From NCBI RefSeq assembly GCF_000812665.2, contig NZ_CP014327.1:2137501-2201500 (forward strand): DNA of 64,000 nt, given 5' to 3'. Of this stretch, positions 1-8,044 are shown piece by piece. How positions within the stretch are numbered: the stretch's first letter is position 1; the number at the start of each line of letters is the position of its first letter. The position numbers and the translations under genes were made by a program. Source of the DNA: Falsihalocynthiibacter arcticus (GTDB taxonomy: Bacteria > Pseudomonadota > Alphaproteobacteria > Rhodobacterales > Rhodobacteraceae). The notes under the pieces are model-generated. The model was not told where the DNA came from, searched no databases, and worked only from the letters and a program-made list of their open reading frames with translations.

Positions 1-192
1 CGTTTTGCTAATCAAAACCCAATCCCACCATTTTTGAGCTGTTGCCCGCCTTTTAACCCTTCGTTTAAAATGTCGGATTAAAAATCTTGCTCTATTCAGG
101 TCACAGCGTATATTTTAACAAAAAATGTTATATTTATTGCTAGTAACAAGTACCTAGCTATAGTGGATTTGTGCAAGTGTGAGTGGTTTTTA

Positions 193-600
193 ATGGTAAA
201 AAGTGATGTTGCAGCGGCGGTCTTGATCGAAAAAATCGTTCGCGCTACCTATCCAAGCAGAGAACCAGGGGCCATACAGCCGCTCCAATGGTCGATTCTG
301 AGGTTTCTTGCAAGGGTTCCATCAGAGCAACGCACAGCACATATGGTTGCAAAATTCTTGGGGATCACAGCCGCGCCGACAAGTCGCGCAGTGCAAACAT
401 TGGTAAAACGCGGGTTTGTAGAACAGGTGAAAAGCGAACACGATGCGCGCAGTTTCTTATTGGTGTTACAGCCAGCTGCCTTGCAAGCGCTAAAGGACGA
501 TCCATTGATGCGCCTCGCTGAATGCGTGTCGAAACTACCTGAAGATGAAAAGGGTGTGTTCAAAAAATCTTTAGAGTGTATTGTCGTGAATGTAGGGTAA
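193..600 (+). CDS. MarR-like winged-helix transcriptional regulator
   Basis: A small protein of 135 residues with the layout of a MarR-type winged helix. An N-terminal helix is followed by a region reading QPLQWSILRFLARVP, then a helix-turn-helix around HMVAKFLGITAAPTSRAVQTL and a wing with the EHDARSF stretch, which resembles the D-x-R wing signature of MarR proteins. It probably binds DNA as a dimer; no ligand can be inferred. The ATG at 193 was chosen over an in-frame GTG at 163 because the extra ten residues look non-native, although neither start has a strong ribosome-binding site. A receiver protein starts 18 bases downstream on the same strand, so the two are probably co-transcribed. 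The family call is moderately sure and the regulatory target is unknown. Confidence 0.65.
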   Translation: MVKSDVAAAVLIEKIVRATYPSREPGAIQPLQWSILRFLARVPSEQRTAHMVAKFLGITAAPTSRAVQTLVKRGFVEQVKSEHDARSFLLVLQPAALQALKDDPLMRLAECVSKLPEDEKGVFKKSLECIVVNVG

Positions 601-618
601 AATTGGCTGGGGCAATTA

Positions 619-990
619 ATGTCAAAAGTATTGATCGTTGATGATGATCCACAATTAAGAGAATTGATGGAAAGATTTTTGTCGAGAGCTGGATTTGAGG
701 TCGTTCTTTGCGAGGGGCCAGAACCGGCTCTTGTTGTCATTTCTGAAATCGATGATTTTGATGTTGCGGTGCTGGACGTATGGCTAGGACTGGATAGTGG
801 TTTAGATCTCTACGACAGTATTCTCCAGAAACTGCCAGATTTACCTGTGGTTTTCGTATCGGGGGGCGGCGGTCTTATTCCCTTGGAAACGACGACGGCT
901 CTCGCGGATATCAAAGGCGCAAAAACCTTTCTGTACAAGCCATTTAAAGGCGACGATTTAGTCGCCGCTGTCACTTCGGCGCTCCTTTAA
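619..990 (+). CDS. Stand-alone response regulator receiver (CheY-like)
   Basis: A single receiver domain of 123 residues with no output domain. All canonical residues can be seen: the acidic pair D8-D9 in VLIVDDDP, phospho-acceptor D53 in VAVLDVW, the S81 switch residue in VVFVSGG, and K107 in FLYKPF. It should be phosphorylated by a histidine kinase and act through protein-protein contact. No kinase lies nearby in the window, so the partner is encoded elsewhere. It sits directly behind a MarR-like regulator and ahead of a receiver-like protein that lacks the Asp, suggesting a small signalling cluster. The fold is certain; whether it serves motility, a phosphorelay or stress signalling is not decidable here. 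Confidence 0.85.
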   Translation: MSKVLIVDDDPQLRELMERFLSRAGFEVVLCEGPEPALVVISEIDDFDVAVLDVWLGLDSGLDLYDSILQKLPDLPVVFVSGGGGLIPLETTTALADIKGAKTFLYKPFKGDDLVAAVTSALL

Positions 991-1127
991 TCCACAAGTA
1001 ATCCTAGGTATGACCGCAATCGTGTTCTAATCCGTACTGAAATTTATCTTATTGCTACTAGCATCTTTACATATGTGCAGGGCTCCTTTAGATAAAGTTG
1101 CTATAAGCAATTGTCTGTGGACGGTGT

Positions 1128-1556
1128 GTGATTGATTCTTTTGCAATAGAACGACGACCCGCGGCCTTGATTCTTGGTGAGCATTCGCTCGCTGGACAAG
1201 CTGTCCTGAATAGGTTGGGTTCCGAGAATTGGTTGTCAGTCGTCACAGATTTTGAACGAGCTTTGGATCAAATGTCCCTTCGGGTATTCGATGTTGTGGT
1301 TATTGTTTCGAGGCAATCTGAACTTCAGGTGTTGCAGTTTGCGCGGCACATTCGCTCTCAGTCTACGCGAACACGTGTTGCTACGGTTTTGGCTATTTCT
1401 GATGAGGTATCGCCTGAAGAGGCAGAGCTGGCGGGAATCGATAGGGTCGTAGGATTCGAGTCTGGGGTTAAGGATGTTGTTCTCCATATTGCGCAAGCGG
1501 CGACGCAGCGTGTGGAGAAAAGCAGATTGAGACGAAAAGAGAATTTTGTTTTGTAA
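1128..1556 (+). CDS. Receiver-like protein lacking the phospho-acceptor Asp
   Basis: A protein of 142 residues with the alternating strand-helix pattern of a receiver domain: AALILGEH in strand 1, a VFDVVVIVS strand where the phospho-acceptor should sit, RVATVLAIS in strand 4, and RVVGFESG where the conserved Lys-Pro would be. The acidic pair, the central Asp and the Lys are all replaced, so it should not be phosphorylated in the usual way. Such pseudo-receivers usually act as constitutive or ligand-controlled binding modules. It starts with GTG and has no strong ribosome-binding site. It follows a true receiver after a gap of 137 bases. It may be a diverged receiver of unknown role; the fold assignment is by pattern only. 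Confidence 0.5.
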   Translation: MIDSFAIERRPAALILGEHSLAGQAVLNRLGSENWLSVVTDFERALDQMSLRVFDVVVIVSRQSELQVLQFARHIRSQSTRTRVATVLAISDEVSPEEAELAGIDRVVGFESGVKDVVLHIAQAATQRVEKSRLRRKENFVL

Positions 1557-1582
1557 CTATTAGGGTTGGTACGGGATTTACT

Positions 1583-2076
1583 ATGGATGAGAGCGAAAAA
1601 AACAAAATCGTCAGTGCGTATTTTGCTGCAGCTGAAGCGATGGTCGCTCTTGGGGAATTGGCCTCTGGCAAAACCGGCATCAATGTTGTGCCCTTTGCTC
1701 CAGTGAAAAACCAACGACGCGGAGCAAATGTTTCTACCGATGACGCTTCTTTGCATAAGTCCGAAGTTGCTGGCGGAAAAGGCGATGTATTGTCTCAAGT
1801 TTCCAATCGCATCCGGTCGACCAAAACGGGCACGCATGCCTTTGCCGATACTATTGTTTCAATCCAACCCGGATATTTGAAAATAGGGGGCGGGGGCAAG
1901 GCGCGGATCAAGCAAGCGCATTGGTGTTTTGGGAAGATCTGGAAAAACAACAATGGATGCTTGATGTCCTCGCGGAACTAGAAGCATTCGCGTCTGCAAA
2001 TTCACTCGCGCAAACGGCAGAGGCACTTGTTGCCGCTCGGTGCGAGATCATTTCTCGTGCCGCGCGCACAAAGTAA
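1583..2076 (+). pseudogene. Unknown protein, reading frame broken at a G-run
   Basis: The ATG frame runs from MDESEKNKIVSAYFAAAEAM to a glycine run at about residue 103 and then continues into an implausible tail ending at 1981. A different frame starting at the same glycine run reads ALVFWEDLEKQQWMLDVL onward and ends at a TAA at 2074-2076. One extra G within 1886-1896 (GGGGGCGGGGG) would join both into one 164-residue protein with a Gly-rich linker. The C-terminal part looks like an amphipathic helical bundle. No family was recognised. It closes the small signalling cluster that begins at 193. The break may be a sequencing homopolymer error, a true mutation, or a minus-one slip on the G-run. 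Confidence 0.5.
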
Positions 2077-2264
2077 ATGCGCCTACAACCATCGTATTCG
2101 TGGGCCATTATTGCTTCTTGAGAGCGAAATTCATGCATTTGTTACTTTTTAAGGGGTAAATGCGATTTTTGGCTCTTCTTTGATTGCTTTATCGCCTACT
2201 TCTGAATATGCCCGCCCTTTCCGTCGGCCAATGGGCCGATATGATTTTTTCGAAAGATATCGCC

Positions 2265-4445
2265 GTGACGCAATTCGAAGGCATTCTGCCGCCCCTTTCC
2301 GACGCCCTTGTAAAAAAGGGTTACACCGAGCTGACCCCCGTTCAGCTAGACGTATCCGATCCTGCATTAGCTGAATCCGATCTCTTGGTGTCCGCGCAAA
2401 CTGGGTCGGGTAAGACGGTTGCTTTTGGTCTGGCGATTGCGCCGACGATTCTTGGCGATGCTCTCCGATTTGAGCGGGCCGATGCGCCCCTTACATTGAT
2501 TGTGGCACCGACGCGCGAATTGGCGCTGCAAGTGCGCCGCGAGTTTGAATGGCTTTACGCTGAAACGGGTGCGCGCATCGCGTCCTGTGTTGGCGGCATG
2601 GACATGCGGACCGAACGCCGCGAATTGGACCAAGGCGCACACATTGTTGTGGGCACACCTGGCCGTCTTCGCGACCATATCGCGCGCAAATCTTTGCGTA
2701 TGGACCAAATGCGGGCAATCGTTTTGGACGAAGCCGACGAGATGCTCGATCTTGGTTTTCGCGATGACCTTGAGTTTATTCTTGGCGAAGCCCCAGAAGA
2801 GCGTCGCACTTTGATGTTCTCGGCGACGGTTCCACGTCAAATCGCCGACCTTGCGCGCAACTTCCAAAAAGACGCCAAGCGCGTTGCAACCGCTTCTGAA
2901 GCCAAGCAACACGTTGATATCGACTATCAAGCTTTGGTCTGTGCCGCGCCTGACCGCGAAAACGCTATTATCAATTTGCTACGCTTTCATGAACCCGAAA
3001 CGGCGATTGTTTTCTGTGGCACACGTGTGACCGTAAACCATTTGACGGCGCGTTTTACCAACCGTGGTTTCCGCGTTGTGGCCCTCTCTGGTGAACTTTC
3101 CCAAGCAGAACGTAGTCACGCGCTTCAAGCGATGCGCGATGGCCGCGCCCAAGTTTGTGTGGCGACTGACGTTGCGGCGCGTGGGATCGACCTTCCGGGT
3201 CTAAATCTCGTTGTGCACGCTGATTTACCACAAAACCAAGAAGCTCTTCTACACCGTTCTGGCCGTACAGGTCGCGCGGGCCAAAAAGGCATCTCGGCGT
3301 TGATCGTTCCAAAAAATCAACGTGGCAAGGCTGAACGTTTGCTGAAATGGGCGAAAGTTACCGCGAATTGGGGCACTCCTCCAAGTGCGTCTGACGTGCG
3401 CGCCAAAGACGATGAGCGTTTGATCGCCAGCTTCAAAACAGAAGAAGTTGTCGGCGAAGAAGCCGTTGTTGCGGCGCTCCTCGAAGGGAATACCCCTGAG
3501 CAAATCGCGTCTGCGTATATCGCGCAGTATCGCTCCTTGCGCACCTCTCCGGAAGAGTTGCGTGAAGTCGGTGGCGTGGACGCCCCCACGGAGAATCGCG
3601 GATTTGCGAGTTCTGTTTGGTTGTCCCTCAATGTTGGCCGCGAGCAACGGGCCGAGCCACGCTGGCTCATTCCGCTGCTTTGCAAGGCTGGTGGCATTAC
3701 CAAACGCGAAATCGGCGCGATCAAGATGGTTCCAAATGAAACATATGTTGAGTTGGACGCCACCATTGCAGATCGTTTCTTTGCTGCGTTGGGCAAAGAC
3801 AACATCCTAGAAGAAGACGTAAAAGCGACCAAGCTCGACAAGGTTCCAGACGTTGCGCGCAGTGGTCATTCAGGTGCTCGTCCGAGCTTTGGTGACAAAC
3901 CGCGCGGTGGACCGCGCCCCGATCGTGGCCCTCGCGAAGAACGTGCCCCACGTTCGGATTCGCACCGCAAGCCGCATGATGGCGCCAACGGGTACAAGGG
4001 CAACAAGCCTGAAGGCAAATACGAAGGCAAGCCAGCCGGTAAGTACGAAGGCAAAAAGCCTGAGGGCAAGTACGAAGGCAAACCCGCAGGTAAATACGAA
4101 GGCAACAAGCCTGAAGGCAAATACGAAGGCAAACCTGCCGGTAAGTATGAAGGCAAACCCGCTGGTAAATATGCAGGTAAGCCAGCAGGGAAATACGCCG
4201 GAAACACGGATGACAAACCCCGCAAACCCCGTGCAGAAGGGGCTTCTGGCGCGGACTTCAAACCGAAATTCGGTGGATCTGCAGATTCTGGACCCAAACG
4301 CGGTGGACCGGCTGGAAAACCTGCGGGTGGCCCGAAAAAACCGGGACCACCAGCCGGATTTGACCCCAAAGATACGTCGCAAAAGCTGCGCCACAAGGCC
4401 ACGGGCAAGGGCAAGTTCGCCAAGCCAAGAAAACCAGTCAAATAG
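2265..4445 (+). CDS. DEAD-box ATP-dependent RNA helicase
   Basis: A DEAD-box helicase of about 726 residues. Visible motifs in order are the Q motif region (ELTPVQ), motif I AQTGSGKT, motif Ia PTRELALQ, motif Ib TPGRL, motif II DEAD, motif III SAT, and motif VI HRSGRTGRAG. These form the two RecA lobes that unwind or remodel RNA with ATP. A further domain follows, and then a Lys/Gly/Pro-rich tail with short tandem repeats that probably binds RNA non-specifically. The GTG at 2265 gives the N-terminus MTQFEGILPPL that resembles the family; alternatives are ATG at 2241 or 2208. It is transcribed alone and ends at a perfect 9-bp hairpin. Likely roles are ribosome assembly, mRNA decay or cold adaptation. 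Confidence 0.92.
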   Translation: MTQFEGILPPLSDALVKKGYTELTPVQLDVSDPALAESDLLVSAQTGSGKTVAFGLAIAPTILGDALRFERADAPLTLIVAPTRELALQVRREFEWLYAETGARIASCVGGMDMRTERRELDQGAHIVVGTPGRLRDHIARKSLRMDQMRAIVLDEADEMLDLGFRDDLEFILGEAPEERRTLMFSATVPRQIADLARNFQKDAKRVATASEAKQHVDIDYQALVCAAPDRENAIINLLRFHEPETAIVFCGTRVTVNHLTARFTNRGFRVVALSGELSQAERSHALQAMRDGRAQVCVATDVAARGIDLPGLNLVVHADLPQNQEALLHRSGRTGRAGQKGISALIVPKNQRGKAERLLKWAKVTANWGTPPSASDVRAKDDERLIASFKTEEVVGEEAVVAALLEGNTPEQIASAYIAQYRSLRTSPEELREVGGVDAPTENRGFASSVWLSLNVGREQRAEPRWLIPLLCKAGGITKREIGAIKMVPNETYVELDATIADRFFAALGKDNILEEDVKATKLDKVPDVARSGHSGARPSFGDKPRGGPRPDRGPREERAPRSDSHRKPHDGANGYKGNKPEGKYEGKPAGKYEGKKPEGKYEGKPAGKYEGNKPEGKYEGKPAGKYEGKPAGKYAGKPAGKYAGNTDDKPRKPRAEGASGADFKPKFGGSADSGPKRGGPAGKPAGGPKKPGPPAGFDPKDTSQKLRHKATGKGKFAKPRKPVK
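4000..4203 (+). repeat. Tandem repeats coding a GKYEGKPA-type tail
   Basis: Inside the helicase gene the C-terminal tail consists of about a dozen imperfect repeats alternating GKYEGKPA, GKYEGNKPE and GKYAGKPA. The DNA period is roughly 21-27 bases with synonymous variation between copies. Such repeats change number easily by replication slippage, so tail length probably varies between strains. The tail is basic and disordered and fits an RNA-binding extension. Confidence 0.85.
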
Positions 4446-4450
4446 AGTAA

Positions 4451-4475
4451 ATAGCCCAGTTCATCGCTGGGCTAT
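4451..4475. terminator. Hairpin between convergent genes
   Basis: A perfect 9-bp inverted repeat, ATAGCCCAG and CTGGGCTAT with a 7-base loop, starts 6 bases after the helicase stop and lies 10 bases before the end of the convergent DUF6476-like gene. There is no long T-run on either strand, so it may act as a weak bidirectional terminator or an mRNA 3' end stabiliser. Confidence 0.6.
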
Positions 4476-4485
4476 CCGCTTTGGG

Positions 4486-4812
4486 TCAGTCGTTTTGCAA
4501 TGTGATTGTTTGGCGTAAGGTTTGTTTGTCACGGTCATAGATTAGGATTTGGTCTTGATCCGTGACAATGGCATACCAGTCATTTCCCTGCGTAAAGGCG
4601 CGAGCAGCGACTCCCTCGGGCAAAGTAATTTCGCTGGGTAGAATGCTTGATTTCGTACCTGAAAGTGTTTCCTTATCAGGGAAACGGGTGACAAGCAGAA
4701 CAATCACCACTACAAGCCCTGCAATCATCGTTGCCGTCAGTATTGTAACTAAGACGCGCAGAAATTTTAGGTTGGCCGGAAGTTCGATTTCCGTTTCAGG
4801 AGCCTCATTCAT
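4486..4812 (-). CDS. DUF6476-like single-pass membrane protein
   Basis: A small protein of 108 residues starting MNEAPETEIELPANLKFLR. One clear transmembrane segment (LVTILTATMIAGLVVVIVLLV, about residues 20-40) is followed by a soluble domain of some 65 residues with WYAIVTDQDQILIYD, which suggests a small beta-rich periplasmic part. This matches a Rhodobacteraceae family of unknown function usually found next to an RluD-type gene. The start at 4812 was chosen because the longer in-frame ORF would overlap the divergent pseudouridine synthase. The two start codons overlap back to back within the palindrome CATG, so both genes must carry their leaders inside each other's coding sequence. Function unknown. 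Confidence 0.8.
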   Translation of the reverse strand: MNEAPETEIELPANLKFLRVLVTILTATMIAGLVVVIVLLVTRFPDKETLSGTKSSILPSEITLPEGVAARAFTQGNDWYAIVTDQDQILIYDRDKQTLRQTITLQND

Positions 4813-5857
4813 GTCCGCACTCTCCGTTGTATCTGTGGTGATCGCTGCTGATCCCCCTAAACGCCTTGATAAAGCGCTTTCGCGTGACGTACCAGTAGAA
4901 GCCTCTTTGAGTCGGTCGCGTATGGCGAAATTGCTCGAAGAAGGGGCGATCAAACAAAACGGCGTGGTTCAAACCGACCCTCGGGCGAAGGTAAGCGAAG
5001 GGGATGTCTTTGAAATCACCGTTCCTTTTGCTGCCGAAAGCCACATCCTTCCCGAAGATATTCCGCTTGAGGTGGTGTTTGAGGATGACGATCTTATTGT
5101 TGTAAATAAGCCCGTCGGCATGGTGGTGCATCCCGCGCCCGGATCGCCGAATGGCACGCTTGTGAACGCGCTGATGTTCCATTGTGGCGATACGCTTTCG
5201 GGCGTTGGCGGCACAAAACGACCCGGTATTGTGCACCGGATCGACAAAGAAACCAGCGGCCTTCTGGTCGCCGCAAAATCGGATGTGGCCCACCACAGTC
5301 TCGCAAAACAATTCGCGGCACACACTGTTGTGCGCCACTATCACGCGGTTGTATACGGCATGCCCGATGCGAATGATCCGCGCGTACGGGGCGTCAAAGG
5401 CGTCAATTTTGAATCCGGAAATATTATGAAGATCACCACGCATTTGGCGCGTCATAAAAATGATCGCCAACGTCAGGCGGTTTTATTTCACGGCGGGCGA
5501 CACGCTGTGACCCGCAGTCGGATTGTGATGCCTTTGGGCACCCCCGCGGTGGCGTCACTGATTGAATGTTGGCTTGAAACGGGCCGCACCCACCAAATTC
5601 GCGTTCACATGGCGCATGCGGGTCACAGTCTTATTGGCGATCCGACTTATGGTGGTAGACGCAAACTGTCGGAGAAAGTTGTGGGCGTTGGTGGTGTCGA
5701 GGCCGTTCGTGCCTTCCCGCGTCAGGCGCTTCATGCGGCTACTCTTGGGTTCGTACATCCCGTAACCAAAGAAAAAATGCAGTTCAAAGCGCCGATGCCT
5801 GCGGATATGGTTGGCCTGATTCAAGCCCTTGGCGGGGATATTGACTCACTCCCATAG
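4811..5857 (+). CDS. RluA/RluD-family pseudouridine synthase
   Basis: A 348-residue RNA pseudouridine synthase. An N-terminal S4 RNA-binding domain (about residues 17-75) precedes the catalytic domain. The catalytic motif VHRIDKETSG is present with the active-site Asp at about residue 145, and the later GRTHQIRVHMAH motif is intact. It should convert specific uridines in 23S rRNA to pseudouridine; the RluD type acts on helix 69, but the exact site cannot be proven here. The start at 4811 directly abuts the divergent DUF6476-like start. rpoH follows after 188 bases on the same strand, a neighbourhood common in this family of bacteria. Confidence 0.9.
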   Translation: MSALSVVSVVIAADPPKRLDKALSRDVPVEASLSRSRMAKLLEEGAIKQNGVVQTDPRAKVSEGDVFEITVPFAAESHILPEDIPLEVVFEDDDLIVVNKPVGMVVHPAPGSPNGTLVNALMFHCGDTLSGVGGTKRPGIVHRIDKETSGLLVAAKSDVAHHSLAKQFAAHTVVRHYHAVVYGMPDANDPRVRGVKGVNFESGNIMKITTHLARHKNDRQRQAVLFHGGRHAVTRSRIVMPLGTPAVASLIECWLETGRTHQIRVHMAHAGHSLIGDPTYGGRRKLSEKVVGVGGVEAVRAFPRQALHAATLGFVHPVTKEKMQFKAPMPADMVGLIQALGGDIDSLP

Positions 5858-6045
5858 GAATGTTTCAGACTCGCACTTAGCTGTGAATTCCTTACATTTT
5901 ACTGGATATCAGGACGTGCGGCGCTCATATTTGCTTAAGACAGATGCGTTATGGGGTCTCCCATGTGCCTTTGCCACTTGAACTTACGACGAACGTAATT
6001 ATCTGAATGTTAACTGTCTAAACATAACAAACAGGGGGCAGAAGA

Positions 6046-6942
6046 ATGAGCAATTTTAAAAACCTACCGGCCGCAACACCGGAACAAGGTCTGAGTCATT
6101 ACCTTCGGGACATCCGCAAGTTTCCAATGCTGGAACCCGAGGAAGAATATATGCTGGCCAAACGCTGGGTCGAGGACCAAGACAGCGAAGCCGCGCATAA
6201 GATGGTCACAAGCCACCTGCGTCTCGCGGCGAAAATCGCCATGGGGTATCGGGGCTATGGCTTGCCACAAGCCGAGGTCGTCTCTGAGGCGAATGTCGGC
6301 TTGATGCAGGCTGTGAAGCGGTTTGACCCTGAGAAGGGGTTCCGTCTGGCGACTTATGCCATGTGGTGGATTCGCGCCAGCATTCAAGAATATGTTCTGC
6401 GCAGTTGGTCCCTCGTTAAATTGGGTACAACTAGCGCGCAAAAGAAGCTGTTCTTTAATCTGCGCAAGGCGAAAGCCCGTATTGGTGCCCTTGAAGACGG
6501 CGATTTGCGCCCCGAGCATGTGGCGCGTATTGCCCATGATCTGAGTGTGACTGAGGCTGAAGTTGTCTCGATGAACCGCCGGCTTTCCGGTGGGGATGCG
6601 TCGCTCAATGCCGTGATCGGCAGCGACGGAGACACCACAACACAATGGCAGGATTGGCTCCAAGATGACGATGCCGACCAAGCGGGCGACTATGAAGCGA
6701 ATGACGAATTGACGATTCGCCGCGAGCTTTTGACCGAAGCTATGGACGTTTTGAATGACCGCGAAAAAGATATCCTTACACAGCGCCGCTTGACAGACAA
6801 AGCGGTGACGTTGGAAGAACTGTCGGGCCAATATAATGTGAGCCGCGAGCGGGTACGCCAAATTGAGGTGCGTGCGTTCGAGAAGCTTCAAGAGCGGATG
6901 CGCGAGACCGCCAAAGACAAAGGCCTATTGGTTCCGTCCTAA
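6046..6942 (+). CDS. rpoH: RNA polymerase sigma factor RpoH (sigma-32)
   Basis: The heat-shock sigma factor, 298 residues. Region 2 contains LRLAAKIAMGYRGYGLPQAE and GFRLATYAMWWIRASIQEYV, the core-binding and -10 recognition elements. The RpoH box QKKLFFNLRKAK, typical of sigma-32 and involved in chaperone/FtsH control, is intact. Region 4 ends with a helix-turn-helix (LEELSGQYNVSRERVRQIE). It directs transcription of chaperone and protease genes. The ribosome-binding site is a purine-rich stretch, AGGGGGCAGAAGA, before the ATG. A strong intrinsic terminator follows. Rhodobacteraceae often carry more than one RpoH paralogue, and which one this is cannot be decided from the window. Confidence 0.97.
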   Translation: MSNFKNLPAATPEQGLSHYLRDIRKFPMLEPEEEYMLAKRWVEDQDSEAAHKMVTSHLRLAAKIAMGYRGYGLPQAEVVSEANVGLMQAVKRFDPEKGFRLATYAMWWIRASIQEYVLRSWSLVKLGTTSAQKKLFFNLRKAKARIGALEDGDLRPEHVARIAHDLSVTEAEVVSMNRRLSGGDASLNAVIGSDGDTTTQWQDWLQDDDADQAGDYEANDELTIRRELLTEAMDVLNDREKDILTQRRLTDKAVTLEELSGQYNVSRERVRQIEVRAFEKLQERMRETAKDKGLLVPS

Positions 6943-6961
6943 GGCTTTTAATCGAAATTTT

Positions 6962-6994
6962 AAAAAGGGCTCCGTTGATTGGGGCCCTTTTTTT
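6962..6994 (+). terminator. Intrinsic terminator of rpoH
   Basis: The stem AAAAAGGGC pairs with GCCCTTTTT and runs into seven T residues (6988-6994). It lies 20 bases after the rpoH stop codon and ahead of the next gene at 7066. This is a classic Rho-independent terminator on the plus strand. Confidence 0.9.
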
Positions 6995-7065
6995 GTGTCG
7001 CTGACGCGTATTGCGCAACGTGGACAACATGGTAACTTAGCAAAAATTTTTAGGGAGCACTTCAC

Positions 7066-8037
7066 ATGAGCAACATTTTACGTTGGGGAATTCTGGGCGC
7101 GTCAAATTTCGCAGAAAGATTCATGGCACCCGCTATTCACGCAGCCATAGGAAACGAACTTGTTGCCTTGGCAACGTCAAATGCAGCCAAGGCCGCGCCA
7201 TTTCAGGCATTCTGCCCGTCGCTTGAGGTCTTTGGCGATTACGATGCTTTGTTGGCCTCGCCAAATATCGATGCCGTTTACATTCCCTTGCCCAATCATC
7301 TCCATGTGGCATGGACAAAAAAAGCTCTTCAGGCGGGGAAGCACGTGTTGTGCGAAAAGCCAGTTGCGCTTGAAGCGAATGAGATCGACGACCTTATAGC
7401 CCTGCGCGATCAAACGGGCCTTGTCGCCGCCGAAGCCTTTATGATTGCACATCACCCGCAGTGGATTGAGGTCAGGGACCGGATCGCTGCAGGAGATATT
7501 GGTACCTTACGTCATGTGAGTGGTCAGTTTTGTTACAACAACGAGTCCGCGACCGACAATATCCGCAATCTTGCGGAATTTGGTGGCGGCGCGGCGCGTG
7601 ATATTGGCGTATACATCTATGCCAGCACCCTTTTCGCGACCGGAGCCAAGCTACCCGAAATTACGGCCGTTTCAATGCGTGAGGAGGGGGGCGTGGATGT
7701 GTTTACCGATGTTCAGGCGCAGTTCGAAGGGTTCACCTATTCGGGCATGGTTTCGATGCGCCTCGCGCCACATCAAGAAATGCTATTCCTTGGAGACAAA
7801 GGGAAAATTCGCGTGACGACACCTTTCAATGCCAATGTCGCCGGAGAGGCGCAAGTTTGGCTGTCTAATGAAGCGGGCGAAACTGTGTCGCGTTATCCGG
7901 GGCTGAACCAATATGTGCTTCAAGTCGAAAACTTTGCTCAATTCGTTGGCACCGGTGCCGCCTATCCATACACGCTGGAGGATAGCAAAAAGGCCCAATC
8001 CATGATGGATCAGATCTTTGCAAAAGCGAAAAAGTAG
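7066..8037 (+). CDS. Gfo/Idh/MocA-family NAD(P)-dependent oxidoreductase
   Basis: A 323-residue oxidoreductase. The N-terminal Rossmann fold has a dinucleotide motif, WGILGASNFAERF, and the family signature EKPVALEANE with the Lys-Pro pair that lines the active site. The C-terminal domain carries the GGGAARDIGVY stretch typical of the substrate-binding half. Members oxidise or reduce sugars, inositols and related compounds; no specific substrate can be assigned. The ribosome-binding site AGGGAGCA lies just before the ATG. It stands alone, between the rpoH terminator and a convergent dipeptidase whose stop is only 7 bases from its own. Confidence 0.88.
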   Translation: MSNILRWGILGASNFAERFMAPAIHAAIGNELVALATSNAAKAAPFQAFCPSLEVFGDYDALLASPNIDAVYIPLPNHLHVAWTKKALQAGKHVLCEKPVALEANEIDDLIALRDQTGLVAAEAFMIAHHPQWIEVRDRIAAGDIGTLRHVSGQFCYNNESATDNIRNLAEFGGGAARDIGVYIYASTLFATGAKLPEITAVSMREEGGVDVFTDVQAQFEGFTYSGMVSMRLAPHQEMLFLGDKGKIRVTTPFNANVAGEAQVWLSNEAGETVSRYPGLNQYVLQVENFAQFVGTGAAYPYTLEDSKKAQSMMDQIFAKAKK

Positions 8038-8044
8038 CCTTGGC

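Noticed and set aside
11-162. Possible gene end or promoter at the left edge
   Set aside because: The stretch is AT-rich with no open frame; no promoter boxes could be placed with confidence.
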